From Lachnospiraceae bacterium (lineage in GTDB: Bacteria; Bacillota; Clostridia; Lachnospirales; Lachnospiraceae): a stretch of DNA of 64,000 nt. Below the pieces are notes generated by a model, which was not told the DNA's origin, did no database searches, and was given only the letters and a program-made list of their open reading frames with translations. Numbering within the stretch: position 1 is the stretch's first letter; each line of letters opens with the position of its first letter. Positions 30,528-39,467 of the stretch are shown one piece after another. Both the position numbers and the translations under genes were made by a program. The DNA lies in contig SVEQ01000008.1 of NCBI GenBank assembly GCA_015057325.1, positions 3,461-67,460 of the forward strand. Reading direction: 5' to 3'.

Positions 30528-33044
30528 TCACTTGCGCTTAACTCGCTCTAGCTTTTCAAGCATTGGCTTTGCCCCAATCATTAAGAAAATAAATGTTGCC
30601 ACCGCGTGAATTATATCAATCGGAATGCCCGGCGCATATGATGCAAGCAGCATTTGCCACGTTACATTTTCCTGATACATAAGGACGGATGCCGGGTTCA
30701 TTATTCCTCCGTAGATGATAAGAACTGACAGCAGCCCGTAAATGCTAAGCTTAATGCTTATGTCTTTATTCTTATTGACACTTCTATGAAAGATTAGTCC
30801 TGCCACGAGGCCTAACAATCCCATAGCAAACATCTGCCACGGTGTCCAAGGGCCCTGACCGAAGAATATATCCGAAACAAGCATGGATAACGCACCTACT
30901 ATAAATCCATCCGTTCCACCAAGTGCCGTTCCCGATATTATCGTAAATGCAGCCATTGGTTTTACCGCCGGCACCATGTAAAACGCCGCTCTTGATAATG
31001 CAGTTATTGCCGCCATGACGGCTACTGTTATTATCTCTTTAAGTTTTGGTTTGCCATGTTCAAAACCTGCAAGAAATGCTCCAACACCCTCCACAATAAG
31101 AAGCATCGAAATAAAGTAGTATTTGCGCTGATGAAGTACTCTGTCGCCAAAATATATTGTAAGTGGCATAAGCACCAAGAAGGTTAGGAGCGGTATTATT
31201 GTCATGCGAAGGTGCGAGAAGTTTTTCGATTGCTCATCTTCAAGCACTGTGTCACTTAACCTGTCATGTACTGTCTCGTTGTCATCTGATGCGTTCTCAT
31301 TATCGTTTGTACACGCATCTATAATTTCCGAACCATCACATGAAGCACTATCTGATTCATCATTATTATGATGTTCCGACATTTCCTCGTCCTTAGTTTT
31401 TCCACCACACAAGGCCAATACATCCTCATATAGAATGGCATCATCAATTATCCCTTTGCACATTCTTCTAACTGCAGTAGTGTAGAGTGAATTGTCTTTG
31501 AAAAACTCTCTTGTACTTACAAGCGACACGATATGTCCGTCAAAAAACATACCACAATAGTCCGCGTAGGATGCACACATTTCCAAATCATGACTTACCA
31601 TAAGGATTGTTTTGCCCGAAGCGGTGAGCTCTTTTAAGTATATTCCAAGTTTCTCCTTAAATGCATAATCCATTCCTTTTCCCGGTTCATCAAGAAGGAG
31701 TACATCATACCCTTGCGATACAAGTTTTGCAAGCGCAAGCTTCTCCATCTGTCCACCCGACAAATCAAAGGGATGCATATCAAGACAGTCCTCAAGGTCA
31801 AAATATTTGACTATATCCGGATAATCTCCAATCTCTTTAGAAACCGTATCGTATAAGAACATCGCCTGCGGATCCTGTGGCAGCACTCCTACCGAAACGT
31901 CGCCTTTCTTGACTTTACCGATATATGCTGAAAGGTTTCCGGCAAGCACATGAAGAAGTGTTGATTTGCCTGCTCCGTTGCCGCCCATCAATGCGGTAAT
32001 CTTACCTTCAGGAAGTTTGATATCACAATTCTTCAAAACATCACTTGTATTCTTGTCATAACGAAACCAGAGTTCTTTTCCGTCTATAACTGTTTTGTGT
32101 TTTCTTTGCTCTTTTTTTTCTTGTTTATTTTCTGCGTGTTTATGCGCTTCCTTGTCAGAGCATTCTCTATTGGTATTATCGAATTTTTCTCCGTTCTCGT
32201 CCACAAAACGCGCAAGGAATTGTCTGCCCTCATTTACGTTATGCGGAACCTTCTCGTCAGTTTTCTCGCCTAACGTTATGTCGTAGTACAACCTTGTCGC
32301 AGCAGGAAGGCTTCTAAATAACGGCAATTTTTTCTCATAAAGAAACGCACTCACCTCGTCAGCCGTTCCATTCACAAGCACCTTGCCACTATCAAGTACC
32401 ATAACTTTATCTGCCATTGCATAGACTTCTTCAAGTCTATGTTCTGTCATAACTATTGTTGTTCCGAGTTCGTCATGTATGCGTCTTACCATACGGAAAA
32501 ACTCTGCCGCCGCCATCGGATCTAACTGGCTTGTCGGTTCATCAAGAATTAAGATTTCCGGCTCTGTCACCATTACAGACGCAAGATTAATCAACTGCTT
32601 CTGACCGCCTGATAAATGAGCCAATTTCTCATGGAACACTTTTTCCAGTCCAAAAAATGCTGCTATCTCGGATATCCTTCTTGACATGACATCCTGCGAA
32701 CAACCCATGCTTTCAAGTCCAAAAGAAAGTTCATGCCACACCTTATCTGTCACCTGACACGCATCCGCGCGCTGTCCGACATAACCTATCATAAATGCTT
32801 TCTGCTCATCTGTAAGCTCGTCTATCGATGTACCCGCAACATGGATTCGTGAGTCTTTTCCCATAGTTCCAACCGGTGCATACGCAGACTTTAGATGTCG
32901 AAGCAAGGTCGTCTTGCCACTTCCGGACTCTCCGATTACAAGTAACATTTCTCCCTTGTTAACCGAAAAAGAAATGTCCTTCAGTGCATAAGTCTTTGTT
33001 CCACTATATGAAAATGTCAAATTGCAGACATTGATTTCTTCCAT
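30528..33044 (-). CDS. ECF transporter fusion: two ATPase domains plus S-component
   Basis: 838 residues. ATPase 1 (about 1-235): GESGSGKTTLL, LSGGQKQL, LILDEPTSQLD. ATPase 2 (about 320-520): GGNGAGKSTLL, LSGGQMEKL, LLLDEPGKGMD. After an acidic, Asn-rich linker (about 550-610) a membrane part (about 615-838, six helices) resembles an ECF S-component of the cobalamin type (TIISGTALGGTDGFIVGAL, GPWTPWQM). So EcfA, EcfA' and the substrate binder are one polypeptide. The first 28 bases overlap the end of the EcfT gene. It is last in the riboswitch operon. Corrinoid import is inferred from the riboswitch and neighbours. Confidence 0.88.
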   Translation of the reverse strand: MEEINVCNLTFSYSGTKTYALKDISFSVNKGEMLLVIGESGSGKTTLLRHLKSAYAPVGTMGKDSRIHVAGTSIDELTDEQKAFMIGYVGQRADACQVTDKVWHELSFGLESMGCSQDVMSRRISEIAAFFGLEKVFHEKLAHLSGGQKQLINLASVMVTEPEILILDEPTSQLDPMAAAEFFRMVRRIHDELGTTIVMTEHRLEEVYAMADKVMVLDSGKVLVNGTADEVSAFLYEKKLPLFRSLPAATRLYYDITLGEKTDEKVPHNVNEGRQFLARFVDENGEKFDNTNRECSDKEAHKHAENKQEKKEQRKHKTVIDGKELWFRYDKNTSDVLKNCDIKLPEGKITALMGGNGAGKSTLLHVLAGNLSAYIGKVKKGDVSVGVLPQDPQAMFLYDTVSKEIGDYPDIVKYFDLEDCLDMHPFDLSGGQMEKLALAKLVSQGYDVLLLDEPGKGMDYAFKEKLGIYLKELTASGKTILMVSHDLEMCASYADYCGMFFDGHIVSLVSTREFFKDNSLYTTAVRRMCKGIIDDAILYEDVLALCGGKTKDEEMSEHHNNDESDSASCDGSEIIDACTNDNENASDDNETVHDRLSDTVLEDEQSKNFSHLRMTIIPLLTFLVLMPLTIYFGDRVLHQRKYYFISMLLIVEGVGAFLAGFEHGKPKLKEIITVAVMAAITALSRAAFYMVPAVKPMAAFTIISGTALGGTDGFIVGALSMLVSDIFFGQGPWTPWQMFAMGLLGLVAGLIFHRSVNKNKDISIKLSIYGLLSVLIIYGGIMNPASVLMYQENVTWQMLLASYAPGIPIDIIHAVATFIFLMIGAKPMLEKLERVKRK

Positions 33045-33880
33045 ACGATATCCTTCCTAATTTCCTCAAAAACTGCGCACATACAAAGAACAAAATAAGC
33101 CACATATACGGATAAACCGTACGCGCTAAGTTTTGCTCCTTCGGTAATCGGATAATATGACCAGTATAACACACCGCTTACTTTTCCTATTATTACATAA
33201 CTTGCAAGTGCAATAATTATAATAAGCATCACACCATCTCTTGCTGCGAATCTGTATATCGAATAGTTTATTCTTCCTTCTATGCCGTAGCCTCGACCAC
33301 GCATGCTCTTGCCCATTTCTACAGAATCTTCAAGCATCCATGTAACAAGCAATGACAGTTGTTTTATCTTATGCTTTATGCCTGCAAGCCCTGACAACTT
33401 AACACCGTTACCGCACAATTTGATTTGTTCGTATTTGTATTTTAACTTTGGAATAAACCCAAGAATCATGGAAAGCAGCAAACCTAAAATAGGAAATGTT
33501 TTTCCAAACAAATAAATAATTTTATCTGCGGTTAATATTTCGCCCATTGTTCGAAACCAAACAAGACTTGCCCCGAGCATAAATGCTGCCCCTATTCCAA
33601 ACCATATGGACTCAAGCGTTAACATGTTACCACTTGGAAGCATGTATAGTTCCGTTACGCCCTGGTGCGAAAAAGTCGGATTGATGAGTGCCGTTAAAAG
33701 CATAAGAATAAATACGGTTACAAAGCCCCTCTTTACCTTGTCCGCTCCAAAGACAAACAATGCATATGCCACCGCACCCGTGATACTTATAATCAGGCAT
33801 ATAGGATGAAGGAAGCTCATTGAAAGCCCAATTACAACAGCAAAATATATGAAATTGACTATCGGATGATACTGCTCCAT
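33017..33880 (-). CDS. ecfT: EcfT: transmembrane coupling subunit of the ECF transporter
   Basis: 287 residues. TM helices at the N-terminus (about 8-60) and C-terminus flank a cytoplasmic coupling region with SVEMGKSMRGRGYGIEGR (about 185-202), containing the R-G-R-type motif that contacts the ATPases. AGGTGACAAATGG precedes the start. The gene overlaps the fused ATPase/S-component gene and follows the DUF4430 protein by 16 bases. Confidence 0.9.
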   Translation of the reverse strand: MEQYHPIVNFIYFAVVIGLSMSFLHPICLIISITGAVAYALFVFGADKVKRGFVTVFILMLLTALINPTFSHQGVTELYMLPSGNMLTLESIWFGIGAAFMLGASLVWFRTMGEILTADKIIYLFGKTFPILGLLLSMILGFIPKLKYKYEQIKLCGNGVKLSGLAGIKHKIKQLSLLVTWMLEDSVEMGKSMRGRGYGIEGRINYSIYRFAARDGVMLIIIIALASYVIIGKVSGVLYWSYYPITEGAKLSAYGLSVYVAYFVLCMCAVFEEIRKDIVWKKSMSAI

Positions 33881-33896
33881 TTGTCACCTCATAATA

Positions 33897-35006
33897 TTAA
33901 TCAAAAGAAGAACCTACGTCCTTACCAAAGTTACATGTGTATAAAAACTTAATTACGTCGCCATCTTTTACCTCATATCCCGAACAACCCACTCCCGGAA
34001 ACTCGTCATTTACACTATACATCCAGCCCGACAAATTGCCGGCATCGAACTCATATAAGTTGCCAACACCCTCTATGTAATAGGTCTTGTAGGCGGGTGT
34101 GTAGTTGTACTCAAGGTGGAGTTTGTTCTTTCGTGCAGCCTTATTTAACACATCAAATACGGTCGAGCCAGGCTTAACCTTTACCTCGTATGTGTCCAAC
34201 ATCAGGCCATCCTCAGGTATTACTTTCTTTGTCGCATCACTTAACTTGTCCATGTTGTTAAGGACACTGGCGCAACTTATATAAATGGTACAGGTTATTG
34301 TGCCGGATTCATCCTCGTCCTCTTCCGGCTCCTGTTCTGTTTTACCATTTTTTTCTGTGGTTTTATTTGATGACTTGTCGGTTTGTGAAGTCTCTTTATC
34401 TGTCGACTTGTTGTTATTAGTGTCTGATGTTTTCGTGGAAGCATTATCTTGTGTATCATCATTCTTCTTATTATCGGATTTGCTATTGTCCGAATCATTT
34501 GTTTTACTATCAGACGTTTTATCTATATTATCGTTTTGAACGTTATTATCATTGTTACTTGCAATCTTTTTGCTTTTGTGATTTTTTTTATTAGTTGTTT
34601 TTGTTCCGGTTCTGCCGGCCTTTTTGACCGCCTTGTTAGCATTCTTCTGCGCCCTTTTATTAAGCTGTGGCGCTTTTTTCTTTTTAGACGAACCAAGTCG
34701 TCTTACTTTCATTATAATTTTTCCAAAGAAACCTTTGCTGTCTTTTTCGTCTTTTGAGACTTCTTTTTTCTTGGATGTTTCCTGATTAGTTTGTTTTGAA
34801 TTTGAAGTGGAGGTTTGCTTGTCATTTACCGTGTCATCACCTGCGGTATGATTATCAACTACCATTTCCGTTGTATAATTACTGTCTTTGTCATTAAAAG
34901 AAAAGCCTTGTAGTCCGGGTGCGTTACCTCCGTACCAAAAGGCAAAAATAAGCGCCCCTACTACCAGAATTATGCCTAATAATTTCTTCCATTTAACTCT
35001 GTTCAT
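33897..35006 (-). CDS. Membrane-anchored DUF4430 protein, likely corrinoid-binding
   Basis: 369 residues: an N-terminal TM anchor (about 10-27), a ~190-residue low-complexity Lys/Asn/Asp/Ser/Thr spacer (about 50-240), and a C-terminal DUF4430 domain (about 245-369) with DTYEVKVKPGSTVFDVLNKA, YIEGVGNLYEFD, LSGWMYSVND and DGDVIKFLYTC (cut short). DUF4430 is the bacterial relative of the beta domain of intrinsic factor/transcobalamin. The layout is that of a wall-spanning tether presenting a ligand-binding domain, placed between a second such protein and EcfT in a cobalamin-riboswitch operon. Confidence 0.85.
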   Translation of the reverse strand: MNRVKWKKLLGIILVVGALIFAFWYGGNAPGLQGFSFNDKDSNYTTEMVVDNHTAGDDTVNDKQTSTSNSKQTNQETSKKKEVSKDEKDSKGFFGKIIMKVRRLGSSKKKKAPQLNKRAQKNANKAVKKAGRTGTKTTNKKNHKSKKIASNNDNNVQNDNIDKTSDSKTNDSDNSKSDNKKNDDTQDNASTKTSDTNNNKSTDKETSQTDKSSNKTTEKNGKTEQEPEEDEDESGTITCTIYISCASVLNNMDKLSDATKKVIPEDGLMLDTYEVKVKPGSTVFDVLNKAARKNKLHLEYNYTPAYKTYYIEGVGNLYEFDAGNLSGWMYSVNDEFPGVGCSGYEVKDGDVIKFLYTCNFGKDVGSSFD

Positions 35007-35029
35007 AGGAGCGCCTCCATTACATTAAA

Positions 35030-37450
35030 TTATTTCTTTTTTGTTGTTGCTTTCTTTTTTGATTTTTTAACGAACTTAAACTTCACGTTCTTGATGCCTG
35101 ATTTTTTGAACATCTTAACAACTTTCTTATACTGCTTCTTGCTTGATGCCGTAATTATAATTGTAGCATTTTTCTTAATGCCCTTAAATGCATCCTTTTC
35201 GATTGTCTTTAATGTGTCTCCGTCAACCTTAATGACACTTAACTTAGAACAACCGGCAAATGCTTTCGCACCAATCTTGGTAACATTCTTACCAACAGTT
35301 ACTGTTGTCACTTTTTTGTTATTCTTACATGCAGCTTCAGCAACCTCTGTTACTTTATAAGTTGTCTTTGTTTCAGAATCCTTAACTGTAGCTGATATTG
35401 TAATCTTCTTAGCTGAAGACTTAGCGTTACCTGTGTATGCAACTGTCTGCTTCTTATCATCAGAAGTACTTGTTACTGTATAAGTTTTGTTAACAGTTTT
35501 TGGTGCCTCTGTTGTTTCCTGTTTCTTACCTGTTGCAGGAATATCCTTAGGCTCCTCAATGATAGCACCACATACTGAACACTTCTTACCTGCTGTCTTA
35601 CCAGGTGTTGTTTCAGTAGCCGGTATTGCTGGGATTTCTACAGGTGTGTGACCCTTTGCTGCAATTTCACTACTCTTTTCAACTACTTCACCACAAACAA
35701 TACATACCTTATCTCCTGTATGACCTCCTTCGGTACAAGTAGCTGCTTTTGCATTTTGTACTGCACATGTATGTTGATGATCCTTAGACATATAAAGTCT
35801 ATCCCCTGATGTCTTCATAAGATTAAATGCAGCCATCGAATATAAAACCTGCTGTGTCGCCATTGCATTTGCTTTTTGATTTATTTTAGAATTCTTAAAT
35901 CCGTGATTTTCAGCATCATAATACGATAACATTGCATCAAGAACAGAGTTTCCATTCTTAACGAATCGCTTATCTGTATCACAATTAATTCCCAATGAAG
36001 ATAATGCACATACCACTTGAGCACAACTACAACTATTTGCGCTACCCCAACTTGAGAAGTCTCCTTCAGCATTTTGGGCTTCTGCAAGAAGATCAATTAC
36101 TTTATCAACTTCCTTTTTGACCTTACTATTACTTTTGTAATAAGGTGCTAGAGCGCAGATAGCCATAGAAGAAAGATCAGGGTCCAAATTTTTCGAGCTA
36201 GTAGTATAATTCCAACCACCATTCTCTATCTGTGCATCCAAAATCCCTTCAATAAGCATTTTTCTTGTCGTTTGTGTTCCTTCACCCTTTAAAACAGGAA
36301 CATCATAATTGCCGCTATCAAGTGCAATTAATGCATATATTATTCCGTTTGCCCCTTGTTTTTTCACAAAGTCATAATCCGCAAGCGGCTCTATAAGATT
36401 GTATCCCGAAACATTTTTAGGATCTGCTCCAACAGAATTGAGTACTATTATTATTTTAGAATTCTCTGTTGACTGATTGCTTTTGAGAACATTGGTTCCC
36501 AATTGTTCTACCTTTTCTTCAACACTTTTTATGTACTTGTTTTTCCATTCTTCATCACCTTTGCCGGCTCTGGCAATTGAGAAAACCGCCCATTCGCTTC
36601 CATATTTAGGAGAATCTGTTTTGTTAATCAAACTCTGTAATGCATCATTATATATATTCTGTGTCGATAGTGATTTTTGGGCTGCTTTAACTTCTGCTTC
36701 TGTAGCGTCCCAATCTTCTAATGTCTTAATTGCATTTTTGTAAGTTGTACTATCTTTATCGCCTTTGTAATCGACAATTGCTCGAATCAAGTCATCTTTG
36801 TCAGGATATTTATCAGCCTCTTGTATAGGATTATTATACTCATTTTTTTCGGCCTTTAAATCATTTCCCGAATCGATACTATATTGAAGTCGCAGCACCG
36901 AACCGTTATGGAAGCTTGACGAATCACTATTATCCTTATATGTTATATTAGACAATCCCGCTGTTGCAGCTACATCATCTATACATATTGACCAATAAGA
37001 ATTCCATCCACCTGAATAATCTCCACCTAGCAACACTGTTGCGTCTTTTCGTCTTTCATCTGCATTTGCAGAAATAACAATACTTTGTAATGCAAGATCA
37101 TCCGTTATCATTTTCGGGATAGAAGATGTGCTCCATCCTGTAGGTTCACCACCATCTTTAAAGCCCTCAACAAACAATCCATACCCGGAATCATTAGTTA
37201 TTAAAGCATCCCCAAATGCACTCTTAAGAATGTTTGCCATGTTTTCATCTTCATAATAACCAATTTTCTGAGGCTCTGCGGCAAGTCCCTGTCCAAGAGT
37301 GAATCTCTCAACAGTAACATACACATAACCATCATAATCTTCTGCCTTAACTACTGTCGCACTGCCCGGCGTAATGATACCTATCATCATTACCAACACA
37401 AGCATTAACGAGAAGAACTGTTTCATTTTACGTATTGTTTTTTGTGTCAT
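35030..37450 (-). CDS. Secreted intrinsic-factor-like protein: beta domain, alpha6 toroid and LRR_5
   Basis: 806 residues. Start at ATG 37450 (GAAAGGAAAGGATACTA upstream), so the 5' end overlaps the previous gene by 23 bases. Signal peptide (about 1-36); a DUF4430-like beta domain (about 40-195: MANILKSAFGDALI, YGLFVEGFKDG); a helical toroid of the prenyltransferase/terpene-cyclase type (about 260-560: WAVFSIARAGKG, ILDAQIENGGWNYTT, DPDLSSMAICALAPYY, DAMLSYYDAENHGFK), as in the alpha domain of intrinsic factor. Two CxxC modules follow (CIVCGEVVE, CSVCGAIIE), then an LRR_5 end with a Lys-rich tail. It is inferred to capture corrinoids outside the cell for the ECF transporter. Confidence 0.82.
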   Translation of the reverse strand: MTQKTIRKMKQFFSLMLVLVMMIGIITPGSATVVKAEDYDGYVYVTVERFTLGQGLAAEPQKIGYYEDENMANILKSAFGDALITNDSGYGLFVEGFKDGGEPTGWSTSSIPKMITDDLALQSIVISANADERRKDATVLLGGDYSGGWNSYWSICIDDVAATAGLSNITYKDNSDSSSFHNGSVLRLQYSIDSGNDLKAEKNEYNNPIQEADKYPDKDDLIRAIVDYKGDKDSTTYKNAIKTLEDWDATEAEVKAAQKSLSTQNIYNDALQSLINKTDSPKYGSEWAVFSIARAGKGDEEWKNKYIKSVEEKVEQLGTNVLKSNQSTENSKIIIVLNSVGADPKNVSGYNLIEPLADYDFVKKQGANGIIYALIALDSGNYDVPVLKGEGTQTTRKMLIEGILDAQIENGGWNYTTSSKNLDPDLSSMAICALAPYYKSNSKVKKEVDKVIDLLAEAQNAEGDFSSWGSANSCSCAQVVCALSSLGINCDTDKRFVKNGNSVLDAMLSYYDAENHGFKNSKINQKANAMATQQVLYSMAAFNLMKTSGDRLYMSKDHQHTCAVQNAKAATCTEGGHTGDKVCIVCGEVVEKSSEIAAKGHTPVEIPAIPATETTPGKTAGKKCSVCGAIIEEPKDIPATGKKQETTEAPKTVNKTYTVTSTSDDKKQTVAYTGNAKSSAKKITISATVKDSETKTTYKVTEVAEAACKNNKKVTTVTVGKNVTKIGAKAFAGCSKLSVIKVDGDTLKTIEKDAFKGIKKNATIIITASSKKQYKKVVKMFKKSGIKNVKFKFVKKSKKKATTKKK

Positions 37451-37733
37451 TAGTATCCTTTCCTTTCTTCTCCGCCAATCTTTTCTTGATTATTTTTCGT
37501 TCAGCATTTCTTGCTCTTTTCTGCAATATGCGCTTTTCCTCTCGGAGCTGCTTTTTTGTGACAGGCTTCGGTTCCTTAATTCCCGCTGCTTCAAGCGCGC
37601 GCGGCCATGGACCAAAATGTGATTTGATTGCTGCAACCTCTTCTGCAGAAAAATCGGATTTGGTAGGATATCTTCCAAGCGTATTGTATTTATGCGTGAT
37701 TAACTCAATACATTTACCACTTGTAAGTCCCAT
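37428..37733 (-). CDS. Small protein with homing-endonuclease-associated (HNH) repeat
   Basis: The start is ATG at 37733 after ATAAGGAGGCGACT. 101 residues: one repeat of the type found with homing endonucleases (about 10-50: TLGRYPTKSDFSAEEVAAIK, FGPWPRALEAAGI), then a long basic helix rich in Lys/Arg (about 55-95). There is no nuclease motif. It is probably a DNA- or RNA-binding protein. As the first gene after the cobalamin riboswitch it is coregulated with the uptake genes, though its link to corrinoids is unclear. Confidence 0.75.
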   Translation of the reverse strand: MGLTSGKCIELITHKYNTLGRYPTKSDFSAEEVAAIKSHFGPWPRALEAAGIKEPKPVTKKQLREEKRILQKRARNAERKIIKKRLAEKKGKDTNDTKNNT

Positions 37734-37818
37734 AGTCGCCTCCTTATTCTTGCAAATGAGTACAAACACCTGTCTTTTATTAGCATAATGGGAGATAAAA
37801 AAGAATTACATACGAAAA

Positions 37819-37839
37819 GAAACTTCGCATCCATGCGAA
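37819..37839 (-). terminator. Possible expression-platform hairpin of the cobalamin riboswitch
   Basis: On the minus strand TTCGCAT-GG-ATGCGAA (37839-37824) is followed by GTTTCTTTTC. The position between the aptamer and the first gene suits a regulated terminator. The loop geometry is tight, so the two innermost pairs probably do not form. Confidence 0.5.
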
Positions 37840-37874
37840 ATGAACAACTCGCTTTTCCTTAACCCAAAAGCTAA

Positions 37875-38000
37875 AATGCCGGAATATGCGGGTAATCTGG
37901 CTTAGAGGAATCATTTATCCTCAATACAGTAATGGCGGTTGCACCGGATTCTCACCGGGTTTCCCCCTAATCTGACTTTTGTCAGAGCTATATTCCTATG
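37875..38000 (-). promoter_or_regulatory. Cobalamin riboswitch
   Basis: Reading the minus strand: GGAATATAGC (P1 5'), a GACAAAAGTC hairpin, GGGGGAAACCCGGTGAGAAT, CCGG, then GCAACCGCCATTACTGTA, and finally GCCAGATTACCCGCATATTCC closing P1. These are the conserved B12-box elements of cobalamin aptamers (GCCACTG-like core and GGTGxxAATC-type loop). It controls the leftward operon 37733-30528, which should be shut off when cobalamin is plentiful. Confidence 0.93.
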
Positions 38001-38013
38001 AAATTACGAGGTA

Positions 38014-38042
38014 ATTGTAATTGTTACCGGGCAAAAAGTCAA
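38014..38042 (-). promoter_or_regulatory. Promoter of the cobalamin-riboswitch operon
   Basis: On the minus strand TTGACT (38042-38037), 17 bases, TACAAT (38019-38014), starting a few bases before the aptamer. Confidence 0.75.
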
Positions 38043-38139
38043 TATGAATCGGCGGAAATTCTGCTTAAAAACTCTGCATTTTTCTTATCACTTGCGAATA
38101 GAATCTATCAAGAGATTATCGTTACTTTGGGAGAAAAAT

Positions 38140-38760
38140 ATGCTCGACAAACTGTGGTCGTTTCTCATACTAATTGGCATAGCTTTAGCAGCAATTACAG
38201 GTAATATTGAAGCCGTAAGTTCAAGCATTCTCTCTTCGGCAAAAGATGCCATAGAGCTGCTTATTGCTATGGCAGGTGTTGTCAGCATGTGGAACGGCTT
38301 TTTATATATTGCGGACGGTTCAGGCCTTACAAAAGTTCTTGCACGCAAAATGAAACCGCTTCTTAGTTTCCTCTTTCCAAACCTCCCAAAAGACCACATT
38401 GCAGGTGATTATATATGTGCCAATTTCATTGCCAATATTCTCGGTTTGGGGTGGGCATGTACGCCAACCGGGCTTGCCGCAATGAAAGAATTGAAAAACT
38501 TGGAACAAGAACGCCTTTGCGGTAAAAACATTCCCCAAGCAAAGCACGGTTTATATCCCGACACCGCCAGCAACGAAATGTGTACCTTTCTAATTCTCAA
38601 CATTTCCTCCTTACAGCTTATCCCAATGAATCTGATTGCTTATCGTGCTCAATACGGAAGCCCCAATCCTATGGCTGTTATTGTTCCGGGACTTATTACA
38701 ACAACACTTACGACGGTTGTAGCTATTATTATATGTAAGTTCATGTGTCATCAGCAATAA
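38140..38760 (+). CDS. spmA: Spore maturation protein A
   Basis: The start is ATG at 38140 (TTTGGGAGAAAAAT). The frame is open from 38044, but that part would overlap the divergent promoter. About 206 residues, polytopic, with the nucleoside-recognition-domain pattern GVVSMWNGFLYIADGSGL, LFPNLPKDH, NFIANILGLGWACTPTGLAA and SNEMCTFLILNISSLQLIP (each in part), typical of SpmA. In Bacillus SpmA/SpmB act in spore core dehydration. It is followed by spmB after 58 bases. Confidence 0.93.
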   Translation: MLDKLWSFLILIGIALAAITGNIEAVSSSILSSAKDAIELLIAMAGVVSMWNGFLYIADGSGLTKVLARKMKPLLSFLFPNLPKDHIAGDYICANFIANILGLGWACTPTGLAAMKELKNLEQERLCGKNIPQAKHGLYPDTASNEMCTFLILNISSLQLIPMNLIAYRAQYGSPNPMAVIVPGLITTTLTTVVAIIICKFMCHQQ

Positions 38761-38818
38761 TACATGCCACAAAACAACATGTAAAAAACAAATTCCCAGC
38801 AAGACGAAAGGAAACCGC

Positions 38819-39367
38819 ATGAGACTCATCTCCTATATATCCGTTATGATTATCCCGCTTGTCATATTCTATATAACTCTTCATGCTCTGCTACTAAGAA
38901 AACCGGTATTTGACCTCTTCCTTAAGGGTGCAAAGCAGGGACTTCTTACCGTTTTTGAGATATCGCCCTCTTTAATCGGACTACTTGTTGCGGTTGGAAT
39001 CTTCCGTAATTCAGGTGCACTTGAGCTTATTTGCAACTTTTTAACTACGGTTAAAAAATTGTTGCCGTTCTCTACTTCACTAATACCGTCAGAGATCCTT
39101 CCACTTTCTTTCCTTAAAATGTTTTCCGCCTCCGGAGCAAACGCACTTTTATTTGATATATTCAAAACATACGGTACCGACTCATATATAGGCTTTACAG
39201 CCTCCATATTGCTTTGTTGCACTGAGACACTTTTCTACACGATTTCCATTTACTTTTCGAGCATTCAAATCAAAAAGACAAGGTGGGTTGTTCCTGCCGG
39301 AATCTTCCTATCCTTTGTATCTCTAATACTAAGTGCGTGGGTCGCAAGGTTTTTCGTCTGTTTTTAG
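38819..39367 (+). CDS. spmB: Spore maturation protein B
   Basis: 182 residues, polytopic. PVFDLFLKGAKQGL, IGLLVAVGIFRNSGAL, SEILPLSFLKMFSASGANAL and CCTETLFYTISIYFSS match SpmB. GACGAAAGGAAACCGC precedes the ATG. The protein acts with SpmA in the membrane during sporulation. Confidence 0.93.
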   Translation: MRLISYISVMIIPLVIFYITLHALLLRKPVFDLFLKGAKQGLLTVFEISPSLIGLLVAVGIFRNSGALELICNFLTTVKKLLPFSTSLIPSEILPLSFLKMFSASGANALLFDIFKTYGTDSYIGFTASILLCCTETLFYTISIYFSSIQIKKTRWVVPAGIFLSFVSLILSAWVARFFVCF

Positions 39368-39467
39368 AAAAAATAGTGATTTTGTTTTTAAATATGATAT
39401 ACTTTTTAAATAAAAGTGTGATTACATACCGTAAAATAATGTCTAAACAGAAAGGTAACTTCCTTAT

